Shown here: positions 16,869 to 26,656 of the stretch, in pieces
How the letters are laid out: each line of letters begins with the position of its first letter
Numbering within the stretch: the first letter of the stretch is position 1
Assembly: GCA_023898405.1 (NCBI GenBank)
Contig: CP060221.1
Location: forward strand, 496,001-560,000
Source: Myxococcales bacterium
Lineage (GTDB): Bacteria > Myxococcota > UBA727 > JABDBI01
DNA length: 64,000 nt
Direction: 5' to 3'
Translations under genes and position numbers: made by a program
Notes under the pieces: model-generated
What the model saw: the letters and a program-made list of their open reading frames with translations, nothing else
Database searches by the model: none
What the model was told of the DNA's origin: nothing

Positions 16869-18626
16869 GTGTATATAAACCATAAGCTCCAACTTTTGAT
16901 AAATGCATTTATTTTTATTTTGCTTTTAAGCAGCGGAATCGGGCTTTTTTTTGTGCGCGCTCACCACATTCCCCGATTACCCAATATTGATCTTAAGGTG
17001 GGACCATACACAGCATCTGAACAAATTATTAATGGACAATATTTAGTGTTATTCAAAAAGGATGCCAACAATATTGAAGAAGTGCTTAAACCTCTCAATC
17101 TTGAGCTTGTTTTTCCCATACTTGATTGGGTATTGGTAGCTCAAAAAAATAAAAAAAATTTTCTGCCCATCAATTTAAACTCGCCTGAGGCACAAGAAGA
17201 TCTGTTGGTTATAAATTCTCTTTTGAAACATCCAAGTGTGCTCGATGCTCAGCACAATTTTTCCCTTGAAGTTGCGAGCACAGATGAAATTACAAATGCA
17301 AAAATAGAGCAACATTTAGCTTCTAGACAGAATAATAACTACGCTCTCAACATGCCTGAGGCATGGGACATAAGCACAGGATCACCCGAAGTAAAAGTAG
17401 CAGTGATCGATAATTTTTTACAAAAAGAAATTTTTAGCTTTGCTCAACGCTTCAAAGCCTGCAGCTCCCGCATAGAATTCATCGAACCTTTCGGGCATGA
17501 AAAAAAATCTAATCTTCCTTCTACACATGGTGAACTCATGCTCTTAGCCTTAGGAGCATGCAATACTCACTCTCCTTTTTCTATGGGAATAGACTCGCAT
17601 TCGAGACTCTTAGCAGTTCAAAGAGCTTCCCCTGGTCATGCTCAAACTATGGCCGCTGCTCTTTATTCAGCTGGAATAAATATTTGTGAACAAAGTGCCT
17701 ACCCTTGCCCAAAAAACTTTGAAAACATCCAAGCTAATAAAAAGGCAGATATTATTCTGCTTCCCTTTGCCAACAGCGCTCCAGATCTTTTGCAATTTTT
17801 TTCCGATATGCTGGATGCCATCAGTCAAAAGAATTGTATTGTTGTGAGTGCAGCCGGAAATAACGGTGCTGATGCAACAAATTTTTTTCCAGGAAATTCA
17901 TCAAGCATCATCAATGTTGGAGCACTCAACCTTAATGGAACTCGCAGTACTTTTAGTAATTGGGGTCCAGCTATAGATATTTTAGCTCCAGGAGAAAACA
18001 TAGATATAAATTATGCCAATCTAACCAAAACCGCGGCTGGAACCTCAATCAGTGCAGCTTTTGTTGCTGGAACTCTATCGCTCATGAAAGCTCTAGATTC
18101 CACTCTTTCTTGGAAAAGTGCCCTGTACTTCTTAACGCATTCCTTGCCATTACTAAGCTGTGAAAACTATTGCCTCTCTGAAGAAAATAAAAATAGTGAC
18201 GAACAAAGCAATTGTTCCGATCTTTGCTGCCGAGATCAAAATATAAGCTGCGGTGCCACAGCACTTGATGCTGCCCAGGCCTTAAAAAACGTCCAAAACA
18301 AATACATTGATACAGGATTATTAGAACTCGATCGTTCATACCTTATTTTTACTCGTGCTCACCCCCAAGCCCAAAGCATACAGATCAATAATGTTGGTTC
18401 CGAGTCAACTGAAGTGGAAACCTTGCTCTACGATGATAACCTGGTAGTTACTCCAGCACGCTTTTCCCTCGATAAAAAAGGCTTCGAAAATGATCGTATT
18501 TCTCTTGATATCTCGTATAAAGACGAACCATTTAAAAGAAAAACTTCAAAAATAGAATTTATTGTGAGAAAAAACGACTTAATAAGAGATAGATCAAGCG
18601 TTTTTATTGAGTACATTCCTAAATAA
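16869..18626 (+). CDS. exported subtilisin-like serine protease (S8)
   Basis: 585 residues from the GTG at 16869 (GAGGAT upstream). A hydrophobic N-terminal segment (residues ~10-30) is a signal peptide or anchor. A propeptide-like region comes next (to about 150), then the S8 domain: Asp181 in VAVIDNF, His220 in STHGELM (an unusual variant of HGTHVAG), oxyanion Asn331 in AAGNNG and Ser393 in AGTSISAAFVAG. After the catalytic Ser there is a cysteine-rich stretch (CENYC to DLCC) and a beta-rich C-terminal domain. Likely an active exported protease. It is convergent with the RCC1-like lipoprotein across a terminator. Confidence 0.88.
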   Translation: MYINHKLQLLINAFIFILLLSSGIGLFFVRAHHIPRLPNIDLKVGPYTASEQIINGQYLVLFKKDANNIEEVLKPLNLELVFPILDWVLVAQKNKKNFLPINLNSPEAQEDLLVINSLLKHPSVLDAQHNFSLEVASTDEITNAKIEQHLASRQNNNYALNMPEAWDISTGSPEVKVAVIDNFLQKEIFSFAQRFKACSSRIEFIEPFGHEKKSNLPSTHGELMLLALGACNTHSPFSMGIDSHSRLLAVQRASPGHAQTMAAALYSAGINICEQSAYPCPKNFENIQANKKADIILLPFANSAPDLLQFFSDMLDAISQKNCIVVSAAGNNGADATNFFPGNSSSIINVGALNLNGTRSTFSNWGPAIDILAPGENIDINYANLTKTAAGTSISAAFVAGTLSLMKALDSTLSWKSALYFLTHSLPLLSCENYCLSEENKNSDEQSNCSDLCCRDQNISCGATALDAAQALKNVQNKYIDTGLLELDRSYLIFTRAHPQAQSIQINNVGSESTEVETLLYDDNLVVTPARFSLDKKGFENDRISLDISYKDEPFKRKTSKIEFIVRKNDLIRDRSSVFIEYIPK

Positions 18627-18649
18627 TTTCGGCTTGCTAATTATTTAAA

Positions 18650-18669
18650 TGCCCCAAAGTATTGGGGCA
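18650..18669. terminator. bidirectional terminator hairpin
   Basis: Perfect eight-base stem TGCCCCAA/TTGGGGCA with an AGTA loop, between convergent genes. Flanks are A/T-rich on both sides (CTTACTTT to the right, ATTTAAA to the left). Confidence 0.7.
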
Positions 18670-18702
18670 CTTACTTTAGCTTTAAAGTCAGCTTACAGTG
18701 TC

Positions 18703-20166
18703 TTAGAGTGTTATGAGCACAGGAGAAGAAAGTACTTTTCCTATAGGTTGATTGGGAGCTATGGAAGAAAATTCTTTTCCTCCCCAGCACCATAGAGATT
18801 TTTTATCATTGATGGCACAAGCGACAAACTCACTCTCGCCATCAAAAAGAAATACATCATCCCACTTTTCTTTACCAACTCTAGTAGCTTGGATTACGAC
18901 TCTGTCTTTCATATTATTGATACCAAGAACTCCTAATCTTAAATTCCCTCTTATATCTCGATAGGTATTGCTACCAAAACAATAGATCTCTTGTGTGGTG
19001 GTCAGAGCGCATATGGAACCATTGCCAGCTACTACAACTTTTTTTGCTTGCTTTATACCCATAACTTGTTGAGGACTGGTCACAAAAGAATCATTCGAGC
19101 CTGTTGCCAGTACTCCTTGCATACTTTTATTAACGCCATTTTCAATAATATCCAGTGTATTCTGCCCCCAACACCAAAGAGAGTTGTCATTTTTTACTGC
19201 ACAGGTACTTCGAGCATTGGTTGATATATCTATAAAATCTCCACCACCTTTTATAGGACTAAAATTAGTAACCATAGGACTGCTATCTTGTACAGCCAAA
19301 ATTTCTTTTTGATTATTTCCCTTACACAGCAATTTATGAGCATCGTTGATACCGCATACACGGTCTGGCATCCAATTAGCCACAATCTTTTGCCATTTTT
19401 CGCTTATTAAAGCCTTGCCAGATTCCCAAAGGTGGCCACGTGAGTCCATTGCCATGAGCTTGCTGCCAGTCATGAGAGGTTTTAAAAATGGTCCGTCATT
19501 AACCTTGATGGGAGATGGGGATGATTTATCAAAACCAAAAAAGTTATCTCCAAAGCACCACAATGATCCATCGTCTTTTTTGATAGCGCATACAGTAGAT
19601 CTTCCAATGGCCAATGAATCAAATTGTTCATCACTCATCTTATGAGGCCTTGTCACAATAATTTTTTTGCTTGAGGCACCATCAGCATAAAAGAAAGGTC
19701 CTCCCCCTCCAAAAGAAAAAATTCTATTTGCTCCCCAACAAAATAAATAGTCCTGAGTATCAATTCCACAAAGAAAGCCTGCTTCTGACATGGCTACATC
19801 CTTCCAAGGATGGGGGTGAATCACTTTTTTAGGAGTAAAAAGATTTATACTTTTATCACCAGTTCCGAGGGCATCGAGTGTTTCGTTTGTATCCATGGCT
19901 ATGCCAGTTGACCGTTGATTCATCCCCCAGCAATAAAGATCGCCGCTATCCGCCAGAGCGCAGATACTCTCCCCAGTTGATAAGACGACTTTATCCCACC
20001 TGACAGCATTATTTGGCATAGGAGGCTTACTATTATTGCTGCGCTGTGATGTTTGTGAAGATGTCTGATTATTTTTTTTATTTGATTGCTCGCTTTTGTT
20101 TTCACCACCTGCGCAATTAACGAGCACCAGCAAACAAAAAATTAATGTCATCCATATTTTAATCAT
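18703..20166 (-). CDS. RCC1-repeat lipoprotein
   Basis: 487 residues from the ATG at 20166 (GGAG upstream; the in-frame TTG at 20178 is rejected). The signal peptide ends at lipobox LVNCAGG, followed by an Asn/Ser/Gln-rich linker to about residue 55. Seven or eight RCC1-type blades follow, each with a Cys-hydrophobic core and a closing WC(W/F)G, for example ICALADSGDLYCWGMN and TCAVKNDNSLWCWGQN. It is probably a surface or periplasmic beta-propeller. Same architecture as the gene at 896-2029 but longer and better conserved. Partner unknown. Confidence 0.85.
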   Translation of the reverse strand: MIKIWMTLIFCLLVLVNCAGGENKSEQSNKKNNQTSSQTSQRSNNSKPPMPNNAVRWDKVVLSTGESICALADSGDLYCWGMNQRSTGIAMDTNETLDALGTGDKSINLFTPKKVIHPHPWKDVAMSEAGFLCGIDTQDYLFCWGANRIFSFGGGGPFFYADGASSKKIIVTRPHKMSDEQFDSLAIGRSTVCAIKKDDGSLWCFGDNFFGFDKSSPSPIKVNDGPFLKPLMTGSKLMAMDSRGHLWESGKALISEKWQKIVANWMPDRVCGINDAHKLLCKGNNQKEILAVQDSSPMVTNFSPIKGGGDFIDISTNARSTCAVKNDNSLWCWGQNTLDIIENGVNKSMQGVLATGSNDSFVTSPQQVMGIKQAKKVVVAGNGSICALTTTQEIYCFGSNTYRDIRGNLRLGVLGINNMKDRVVIQATRVGKEKWDDVFLFDGESEFVACAINDKKSLWCWGGKEFSSIAPNQPIGKVLSSPVLITL

Positions 20167-20417
20167 TTCACTCTCCAAGATGTTTTTTTGAAAGCTTCAG
20201 CATCGAATTACGTCAACATTTCAAGAACCAATAATGCTTAACAAGCCTTCAGCAAGCATCTATTCCCCCTAACAGACTATTGAAAAAATATTTTAAATGT
20301 TCACTTGATTCAATTGAGCTCTTAGATCGGTCCCATACTGTAATGGATAAGGCTAACAATAACGGCTCAAATGAGGAATAGCCGGCTGCAAGGCATAGAG
20401 GCAATCGGTCGTATCCA
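20167..20417. other. intergenic region, no gene seen
   Basis: Between two leftward lipoprotein genes. I see no credible reading frame or RNA gene here; its right-hand neighbour is palindromic repeat D. The promoter of the RCC1 lipoprotein presumably lies within it. Confidence 0.5.
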
Positions 20418-20515
20418 GAAAATGTTGAAAGACTTCTTAATAAATTTTTGAACGATTCCGCAGCACACGCGATGACTTAGTGAAAAAATTTATTAAGAAG
20501 CCTTTCAACATTTTC
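20418..20515. repeat. palindromic repeat, copy D
   Basis: 32-base arms (20418-20449 and 20484-20515) pair with a single mismatch around a 34-base loop containing CCGCAGC and GACTTAG. The loop is homologous to those of the repeats at 46801, 57166 and 61442. Intergenic, downstream of the proline-rich lipoprotein gene. Confidence 0.88.
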
Positions 20516-20570
20516 TTTACATTACCCCTGTTGTCAAACATGGCGTTATAATCGTGAAATTTATACCAAT

Positions 20571-22310
20571 CTATTTAAGCTTTTTAAAATCTTCTGCAGT
20601 TATTTCCTTGAGCCGAAAATAATTATTATCATGTGAATCTCGAACAATATTCTGATCTTTTTGACCGAATCCATGAATAAAAGTTTTCACCAAAGGATAG
20701 CCTTTACTAGCCTGAGCATATTTTTTAAATGAGTTTTTCATAACCTCAGGTGGATTATTGAAAGCATTCTGTCCTACCAATGTCAAATGAACCACAACTT
20801 CCTTTTTGCTAAGGATACTCCTGATAACAGCCAATTTTGCTATAGCCTCATATTGAGCTGACACCAAAGTATCGCATAATTGGCCTCCATCAGATTCAAA
20901 TGATGGTGATCCAGCTCCTTGATAAGAAGGGGCTGCAGAAAAAACCTGCAGTTGAGAATTGCCTGATGCTTCACACAAAGCCCACTGGGCTAATATTTCA
21001 ATTTTTTTAATATTATCTTTACTCAACCTTAACAGTTCTTTTAGATCCTTAGAAGCTAACTTAAATGCTTCGAGATAACCATCTTTGTAGGAGCCATGAA
21101 AGTTACCTGAAATAATATTATGGAGCGCATGAGAAAGTTTTCCTGCCATAACAGCAGCTTCTCTGTGAAGAGCAGCACTAAGAGCTTCGATTGAACCCAT
21201 AGGTCCTTGTGTATTATCAAAGAGATAGGATGCTACAGGTGCTATGTGTGGTCCTATTGCTTCTAAATAGTTAAATTGGCTTGCAAGCTGGACAATAGCG
21301 TCTTTTCCCATGGGATAGTCGTGCAAATAATTTACCCCAAAACCCTTAACAAGAGTAATTTGTGGCAACTCCTTTACTGGCGGATGCTCTTTAACAAACT
21401 TGTTATAAAGATCATCAATGCTTCCGATAGTCCATGTTTTTGGTGGATCTATTTTTTCTAGTTCGGAAACCAGTTCATTTTCTGACGTGCCCAAGCTTGC
21501 TTTAATCCAGTCACCTTGACGCCCCCCACCATTTGAATTACTTTTTCTTGCTTTTTCACGCTGACTTTTGAGAGAGGCTTTTTTATAATTATCAATACCA
21601 ATTTCAGCTAATTTTTTGACTTCTTCAGGAATAGAAATATTAGTGAGATAAGAAGCTAATTCTTTTTCGTCTTCATTTAATTTTAGCTTTATTTCAGCAG
21701 CAGCTTCAGGTGGTGCTGACGGTAGCGGCGCACTGGGCTTAGGCGATACCGGTGATGGCCGCGGCACGCTTGGCTTAGGCGATACCGGTGATGACGGTGG
21801 CGGCACGCTTGGCTTAGGCGATACCGGTGATGACGGTGGCGGCACACTGGGCTTAGGCGGTACCGGTGATGACGGCGGCGGCACACTGGGCTTAGGTGGT
21901 ACCGGTGATGACGGCGGCGGCACACTGGGCTTAGGTGGTACCGGTGATGACGGCAGCGGCACACTGGGCTTAGGCGATACCGGTGATGGCGGCGGCACAC
22001 TGGGCTTAGGCGATACCGGTGATGGCGGCGGCGGCACACTGGGCTTAGGCGATACCGGTGATGGCGGCGGCGGCACACTGGGCTTAGGCGGTACCGGTGA
22101 TGGCGGCGGCGGCACACTGGGCTTAGGCGATACCGGTGATGGCGGCGGCGGCACACTGGGCTTAGGCGGTACCGGTGATGGCGGCGGCGGCACACTGGGC
22201 TTAGGCGATACCGGTGATGGCGGCTCACTGGGCTTGGCAAAATTATCATTGCATGAAAATAATGCAGTAATTAGCAATACCAAAAAAACTCTAAATAATT
22301 TTTTAATCAT
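20571..22310 (-). CDS. proline-rich repeat lipoprotein
   Basis: 579 residues. Lipoprotein signal MIKKLFRVFLVLLITALFSC. Residues ~27-200 are a low-complexity rod of 13-residue units of the type SPVPPKPSVPPPP. The remaining ~370 residues form a mostly helical domain that I do not recognise, with a Gly-rich patch (NSNGGGRQGD) near its start. The proline rod probably spans the periplasm or wall and presents the C-terminal domain. It lies downstream of, and on the same strand as, the ClpB-like gene (107 bases apart). The repeat coding is clean in this frame; the other frames are by-products. Confidence 0.8.
   Translation of the reverse strand: MIKKLFRVFLVLLITALFSCNDNFAKPSEPPSPVSPKPSVPPPPSPVPPKPSVPPPPSPVSPKPSVPPPPSPVPPKPSVPPPPSPVSPKPSVPPPPSPVSPKPSVPPPSPVSPKPSVPLPSSPVPPKPSVPPPSSPVPPKPSVPPPSSPVPPKPSVPPPSSPVSPKPSVPPPSSPVSPKPSVPRPSPVSPKPSAPLPSAPPEAAAEIKLKLNEDEKELASYLTNISIPEEVKKLAEIGIDNYKKASLKSQREKARKSNSNGGGRQGDWIKASLGTSENELVSELEKIDPPKTWTIGSIDDLYNKFVKEHPPVKELPQITLVKGFGVNYLHDYPMGKDAIVQLASQFNYLEAIGPHIAPVASYLFDNTQGPMGSIEALSAALHREAAVMAGKLSHALHNIISGNFHGSYKDGYLEAFKLASKDLKELLRLSKDNIKKIEILAQWALCEASGNSQLQVFSAAPSYQGAGSPSFESDGGQLCDTLVSAQYEAIAKLAVIRSILSKKEVVVHLTLVGQNAFNNPPEVMKNSFKKYAQASKGYPLVKTFIHGFGQKDQNIVRDSHDNNYFRLKEITAEDFKKLK
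21736..22238. repeat. 39-bp coding minisatellite
   Basis: About a dozen tandem 39-base units built on GGCTTAGGCGATACCGGTGA followed by a GGC-rich segment. Units vary at a few positions (GATACC or GTACC, GGTGATGAC or GGTGATGGC), and some lose three bases. In frame with the proline-rich protein, so copy-number change alters rod length without a frameshift. Much more GC-rich than the surroundings. Confidence 0.9.
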
Positions 22311-22417
22311 AATTAATCCTAAACAATAAAAACATAAAATATCTTAAACTATTTTAACCGATAAAATCAATTTAGACATCACATTAACACATTATTCTTT
22401 ATAAAAAGGAGACTATC

Positions 22418-24958
22418 TTAATTGTTTTTAAGCAACTTTATTATTCCATCTTCACAATTAACTTTAATACATGTCCCCCGATTCAGCTGTGATTCTACCA
22501 AGATTTCAGCCAAAGGTGCTTCGATTAAACGCTGTATTGCTCGTTTTAGAGGGCGTGCACCAAATTTTTGATTGTATCCTTCATTGATAAGAATTTCTTT
22601 AGCTTGAGGACTTATACTTAAGCTAAATCCCTGCTCATACACACGATGCTTGAGTTTATCAAGCATCAGATCAGCAATACCTGCTAATCCTTTTTTATCA
22701 ATAGCCTCAAACATGACGATTTCGTCAATACGATTGATGAGTTCTGGTCTTAGAAGCTGCAACAGTCGATCCATAATTCGATGTTGCAAAATATCTTTTT
22801 CCTCGCCAAGTGAATCCAAAATAATATCGGATCCAACATTTGATGTCATAATGATGACAGTGTTATTAAATAAAACCTGCCTGCCTTTACTATCTGTCAG
22901 ATGTCCTTCATCAAGCACCTGCAACAATACATTTAAAACATCGATATGAGCTTTTTCTATTTCATCAAAGAGCACCACTGAAAATGGCTTTTGCCTTACC
23001 AACTCTGTAAGCTGCCCTCCATCATCTGAGCCTTGATACCCCGGCGGCGCCCCAATAAGACGTGCTACACTGTGACGTTCCATGAATTCAGACATATCAA
23101 AACGCACCATGGCACGTTCATCATCAAACAAAAAGCTCGTCAAGGTGCGGGCAAGTTCGGTTTTCCCTACTCCTGTTGGCCCTAAAAATAAAAAACTGCC
23201 AATAGGTTTTTTAGGATCTTTCAGACCGACCCGGGCCCTTCTAATTGCCGAAGCAACAGCAGTCACCGCACTGTTTTGTCCAATAACCTGAGCGCCTAAA
23301 ATTTGCTCCATCGATGCTAACTTTGTTCGCTCCGACTGAATCATTTTTTGTACAGGAATACCTGTTTCTTGAGAAACTATAGAAGCTATGTCATCACGCT
23401 TTACCCACGGATCAATCAAACGATGGCTTTTTTTGATTTTTCGCCACTCTTTTATTTTTTCTTCGAGCAAATCAGTTAAGGTGGCGATTTGGTATTGCAT
23501 AAGTTGCGCTGCTTCATGAGCATTTCTTTGCTCTTTATATTCTTGGGCTTGAGATTGAGCATCACTCAGTTGAGCTTTGAGCGCACGTATTGACTCTATT
23601 AGAGAAATTTCATTACTGTAGCATTTTTCCAAGAGCTGTTCTTGAACACGAAGTTTCACCAATCGGGCATTTTTTGCTGCTATTTTTTTGCCACTTTCTT
23701 CTTCGGCTACGGCAATCATCATTTCAAGCTCAAGAATATCCGTAGTTATTTTTATTAGAGAAGCCGGCTTTTTATCGATTGCAATACGATGACGCGCACA
23801 TGCTTCGTCAAGAATATCCAAAGCTACTTCCGGCAACACTCGACCCGTCATATGTTTTGATCCCAGATCGATCGCTGCTTTGAGCGCTTCATTTTCTATA
23901 AAAACGCCATGAAAGCGCTCATAGATTGATTTTAGATTTTCTAAAATTAATTGACACTCGCTCACAGTAGGCTGTTCGATCCAAACCGGCTGAAAATGAC
24001 GTTTCAAAGCTTGATCAGGTTCAACATATTTCTTGTAGAGATCAGGGCTAATGAGACCGATCATCTGAATTTCACCCTTTGTCAAACTTGGTTTTATGAG
24101 ATTTGCAGCATCCGAGGCTCCCTCTCCTCCCGCTCCAAAGAGTGAACTCATATCTTTAACCAAAAGTATGTATCGTCCTTCGCATTCAGCCAATTCTGCC
24201 AAAATTTTACGCAGGCGCTCTTCAAACTGCCCTCTTAGGGTAGTGCCAGCAACCAATGCACTCACATCAAAGTTTAAGATTTCTTTGCAAAATAAATATG
24301 AAGGAACATTTTGTTTGAGAACACGTTTTACCAAAGCATAGATGATAGAACTACGTCCGACTCCAGGTTCACCGATAAGCAAAGGATTATTGCGACTTTT
24401 ACGCGATAAAATTTGCACAATCCGTTCACATTCATTTTCCCGACCAAAAACAGGATCTATTTCATTATTTTTTATTTGCTGATTAATATTTTCAACGTAA
24501 GAAAAAAAACTTAATTTATCGTGATCAGTATTTTTGTTTTCAATATCTTTTTCATCTCTTTTTTCATCTAAAAAATACTGCCCTAATAACGCCCCAAGCG
24601 CTCCATATTTATTTTTATTTTCAATCAGACTTAAAAGCATATCACTCACAAGTATTGATGTATGATTTTTTCTGATCGACAGCGCCTCTGCAGCACTCAA
24701 GGCCTGGATTAATCTGCCTGAAAAGGTAGTTTCATCTACCAAACTGACCTGCAATCTACTAATTAAATCTAGCAAAGCCGATTCGAGCGACTTGTAAGCC
24801 GAGTTTTTTTTATTTAGAAGCTCTCTTACTTCGGCGGTCATAATCAAAGCCAAGGCAAGATGCTCTGGCTCTACCAAGTGGTTGTGATTCCGTTTGGCTA
24901 TAGATTGGCATTGAAGAAGTACTTTTTGTGCTGCTGAGCTAAAATTTTTTAGTTGCAT
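22418..24958 (-). CDS. ClpB-like AAA+ ATPase with degenerate first nucleotide-binding domain
   Basis: 846 residues in ClpB/Hsp104 order: Clp N-domain (1-140), NBD1 (~160-395), coiled-coil middle domain (~400-515), NBD2 (~530-770), C-terminal small domain. NBD2 is intact (GPTGVGKTE; VVLFDEIEKAH). NBD1 is not: Walker A reads GEPGVGRSS, with Arg202 replacing the essential Lys, and Walker B reads LLVKDMSS, with Lys268-Asp269 where Asp-Glu is expected. The GGEGASDAAN pore-side segment remains. NBD1 is therefore probably unable to hydrolyse ATP. It could be a specialised paralogue of ClpB rather than the main disaggregase. The translation looks otherwise undamaged. Confidence 0.88.
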   Translation of the reverse strand: MQLKNFSSAAQKVLLQCQSIAKRNHNHLVEPEHLALALIMTAEVRELLNKKNSAYKSLESALLDLISRLQVSLVDETTFSGRLIQALSAAEALSIRKNHTSILVSDMLLSLIENKNKYGALGALLGQYFLDEKRDEKDIENKNTDHDKLSFFSYVENINQQIKNNEIDPVFGRENECERIVQILSRKSRNNPLLIGEPGVGRSSIIYALVKRVLKQNVPSYLFCKEILNFDVSALVAGTTLRGQFEERLRKILAELAECEGRYILLVKDMSSLFGAGGEGASDAANLIKPSLTKGEIQMIGLISPDLYKKYVEPDQALKRHFQPVWIEQPTVSECQLILENLKSIYERFHGVFIENEALKAAIDLGSKHMTGRVLPEVALDILDEACARHRIAIDKKPASLIKITTDILELEMMIAVAEEESGKKIAAKNARLVKLRVQEQLLEKCYSNEISLIESIRALKAQLSDAQSQAQEYKEQRNAHEAAQLMQYQIATLTDLLEEKIKEWRKIKKSHRLIDPWVKRDDIASIVSQETGIPVQKMIQSERTKLASMEQILGAQVIGQNSAVTAVASAIRRARVGLKDPKKPIGSFLFLGPTGVGKTELARTLTSFLFDDERAMVRFDMSEFMERHSVARLIGAPPGYQGSDDGGQLTELVRQKPFSVVLFDEIEKAHIDVLNVLLQVLDEGHLTDSKGRQVLFNNTVIIMTSNVGSDIILDSLGEEKDILQHRIMDRLLQLLRPELINRIDEIVMFEAIDKKGLAGIADLMLDKLKHRVYEQGFSLSISPQAKEILINEGYNQKFGARPLKRAIQRLIEAPLAEILVESQLNRGTCIKVNCEDGIIKLLKNN

Positions 24959-25198
24959 AGGTCTCTATTGTGGTTGAGGTAAAAAAAAAGACAAGGGAGA
25001 AAAGCCTGTGCTTACTTTTGTTATTAACATTTTTAGATTAAGAGCAGTGAACAAGTTTTTTTGTATTTGATTGTAAAAAAGTATTTTTTTATTTCTAACT
25101 TGAAGTTTCTAACATGCTTTTAGGAACAGATCTAAAAGCTCAGTGTCATTCATACTGGGGTGATATCCCATAGTTTCATTTGATAAGGGAATTTGTAC

Positions 25199-26626
25199 GT
25201 GTCTGATCGGGTGCCCATAGATGAGATTTTTTCTCGCAAAAAAGAAAGCGAATCTAGTTTAGGCTTCGCATCTATGGACGAAGTTTTAGGCAAACATCGC
25301 CCCCCTCAATCTTTTGATGCCGAAAAGGGAATTTTGTGTAGTATTCTGATTGACCCTGATGCTATGGAGCTTGTTCGCGGTGAGTCATTAACCGCCAAAG
25401 ATTTTCACCACCCTCATCATCAAAGTATCTATGAAGCCATGCTGGCTTTGTATGAAAAAAATGAGCCTATCGATACAGTGACCGTTGCCAACTATCTCAT
25501 GGTGCATGGGCAACTTGAAAATATCGGTGCTCATACACTCAGTGTCATTGAAGAATTTTTACCCACTGCTGCTGCAGTACAAAGTTACGTTCGACTTGTA
25601 AAAGGAAAATCAGCACTCAGAAGGCTTATCTCAGCGGCTAAAACCATTACAGAAAAGGCCTACGCACAAACTCAAGAAGTTTCAGAAGTACTCGATGAAG
25701 CCGAACAAACGATCATGTCGATCAGGGAATCAACAGCAAAAAAGGGTATTATTTCCTTAAAAGATCTTTCAAAGATTGCTGTTGAAAAATATATGGCACT
25801 CATAGAAAACAAAAATGCCATCACAGGGGTGCCATCGGGATTTTATGATTTGGATAAGCTCACCGCAGGCTTCCACCCCGGAGAATTAGTTATCATCGCG
25901 GCACGTCCCTCTATGGGTAAGACAGCATTTGTTTTAAATGTGGCTTCTCATATCAGCATTGAAGACAAACGTCCTGTCGCTTTTTTTTCTCTTGAAATGG
26001 GTGCAGAACAACTTTTTAGCCGTCTGATCGGTGCCTATGCCGAGATCGATCTTTCTCAGCTTCGATCGGGATTTATTAAAGCACAAGATTATAATCGACT
26101 TACCCAAGCAGCAGGTCATCTTGCCGAAGCTCCTATGTTTATCGATGAAACCGCATCTTTAAGTATCGGTGACTTACGCAATAAAGCCCGCAGGCTTGTG
26201 CATCAACATGGCGTTAGGATGATCATCATTGATTATTTGCAGCTTATGACTGCGCCTAATCGATTTGAAAGCAAAGCGGTAGAGGTGGGTGAAATTTCAA
26301 AAGGTCTCAAAAGTATTGCTCGAGAGCTTTCCATTCCTGTTATAGCCCTATCTCAGCTCAACCGCGGAGTGGAAAGCCGCGTAGATAAACGCCCAATGAT
26401 GAGCGATCTAAGAGAGTCAGGAGCAATTGAGCAAGATGCGGACGTTATCGCATTTTTATACCGCGAGGAATATTATCTGAGGGATAAAACCCCCGAAGAT
26501 CAAAAAAATGTCGCTCAATTAATTATTGGAAAAAATCGTAACGGACCCACCGGCCAGGTCTCACTACGATTTGACAATAAATACACCAAGTTCAGCAATC
26601 TCAGCCAGCAAAGAACAGATAGCTAG
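25199..26626 (+). CDS. dnaB: replicative DNA helicase
   Basis: 475 residues from the GTG at 25199, chosen because AAGGGA lies eight bases upstream; a TTG at 25193 is too close to it. Hexameric 5'-3' helicase at the replication fork. The N-terminal primase-interaction domain begins PPQSFDAEKGIL. The RecA-like core has Walker A ARPSMGKTAF, MIIIDYLQLM (Walker B), SQLNRGVE and the DLRESGAIEQDADV motif near the C-terminus. Standard length with no intein. Single gene, convergent with the dksA variant. Confidence 0.96.
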   Translation: MSDRVPIDEIFSRKKESESSLGFASMDEVLGKHRPPQSFDAEKGILCSILIDPDAMELVRGESLTAKDFHHPHHQSIYEAMLALYEKNEPIDTVTVANYLMVHGQLENIGAHTLSVIEEFLPTAAAVQSYVRLVKGKSALRRLISAAKTITEKAYAQTQEVSEVLDEAEQTIMSIRESTAKKGIISLKDLSKIAVEKYMALIENKNAITGVPSGFYDLDKLTAGFHPGELVIIAARPSMGKTAFVLNVASHISIEDKRPVAFFSLEMGAEQLFSRLIGAYAEIDLSQLRSGFIKAQDYNRLTQAAGHLAEAPMFIDETASLSIGDLRNKARRLVHQHGVRMIIIDYLQLMTAPNRFESKAVEVGEISKGLKSIARELSIPVIALSQLNRGVESRVDKRPMMSDLRESGAIEQDADVIAFLYREEYYLRDKTPEDQKNVAQLIIGKNRNGPTGQVSLRFDNKYTKFSNLSQQRTDS

Positions 26627-26656
26627 AATTCTCGCTCAAAGCTGAGCTTGCTTCAA

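Noticed and set aside
21736..22238. Possible CRISPR array
   Set aside because: The repeats are contiguous without unique spacers and encode in-frame protein repeats; no cas genes are present.
21689..22249. Minus-strand ORF of His/Arg-rich repeats (RRHHRYRLSPVC)
   Set aside because: Alternate frame of the 39-bp minisatellite; the real frame has a signal peptide and continues into a non-repetitive domain.
26634..26647. GCTCA/TGAGC mini-hairpin as dnaB terminator
   Set aside because: Five-base stem with no T-run; too weak to support.
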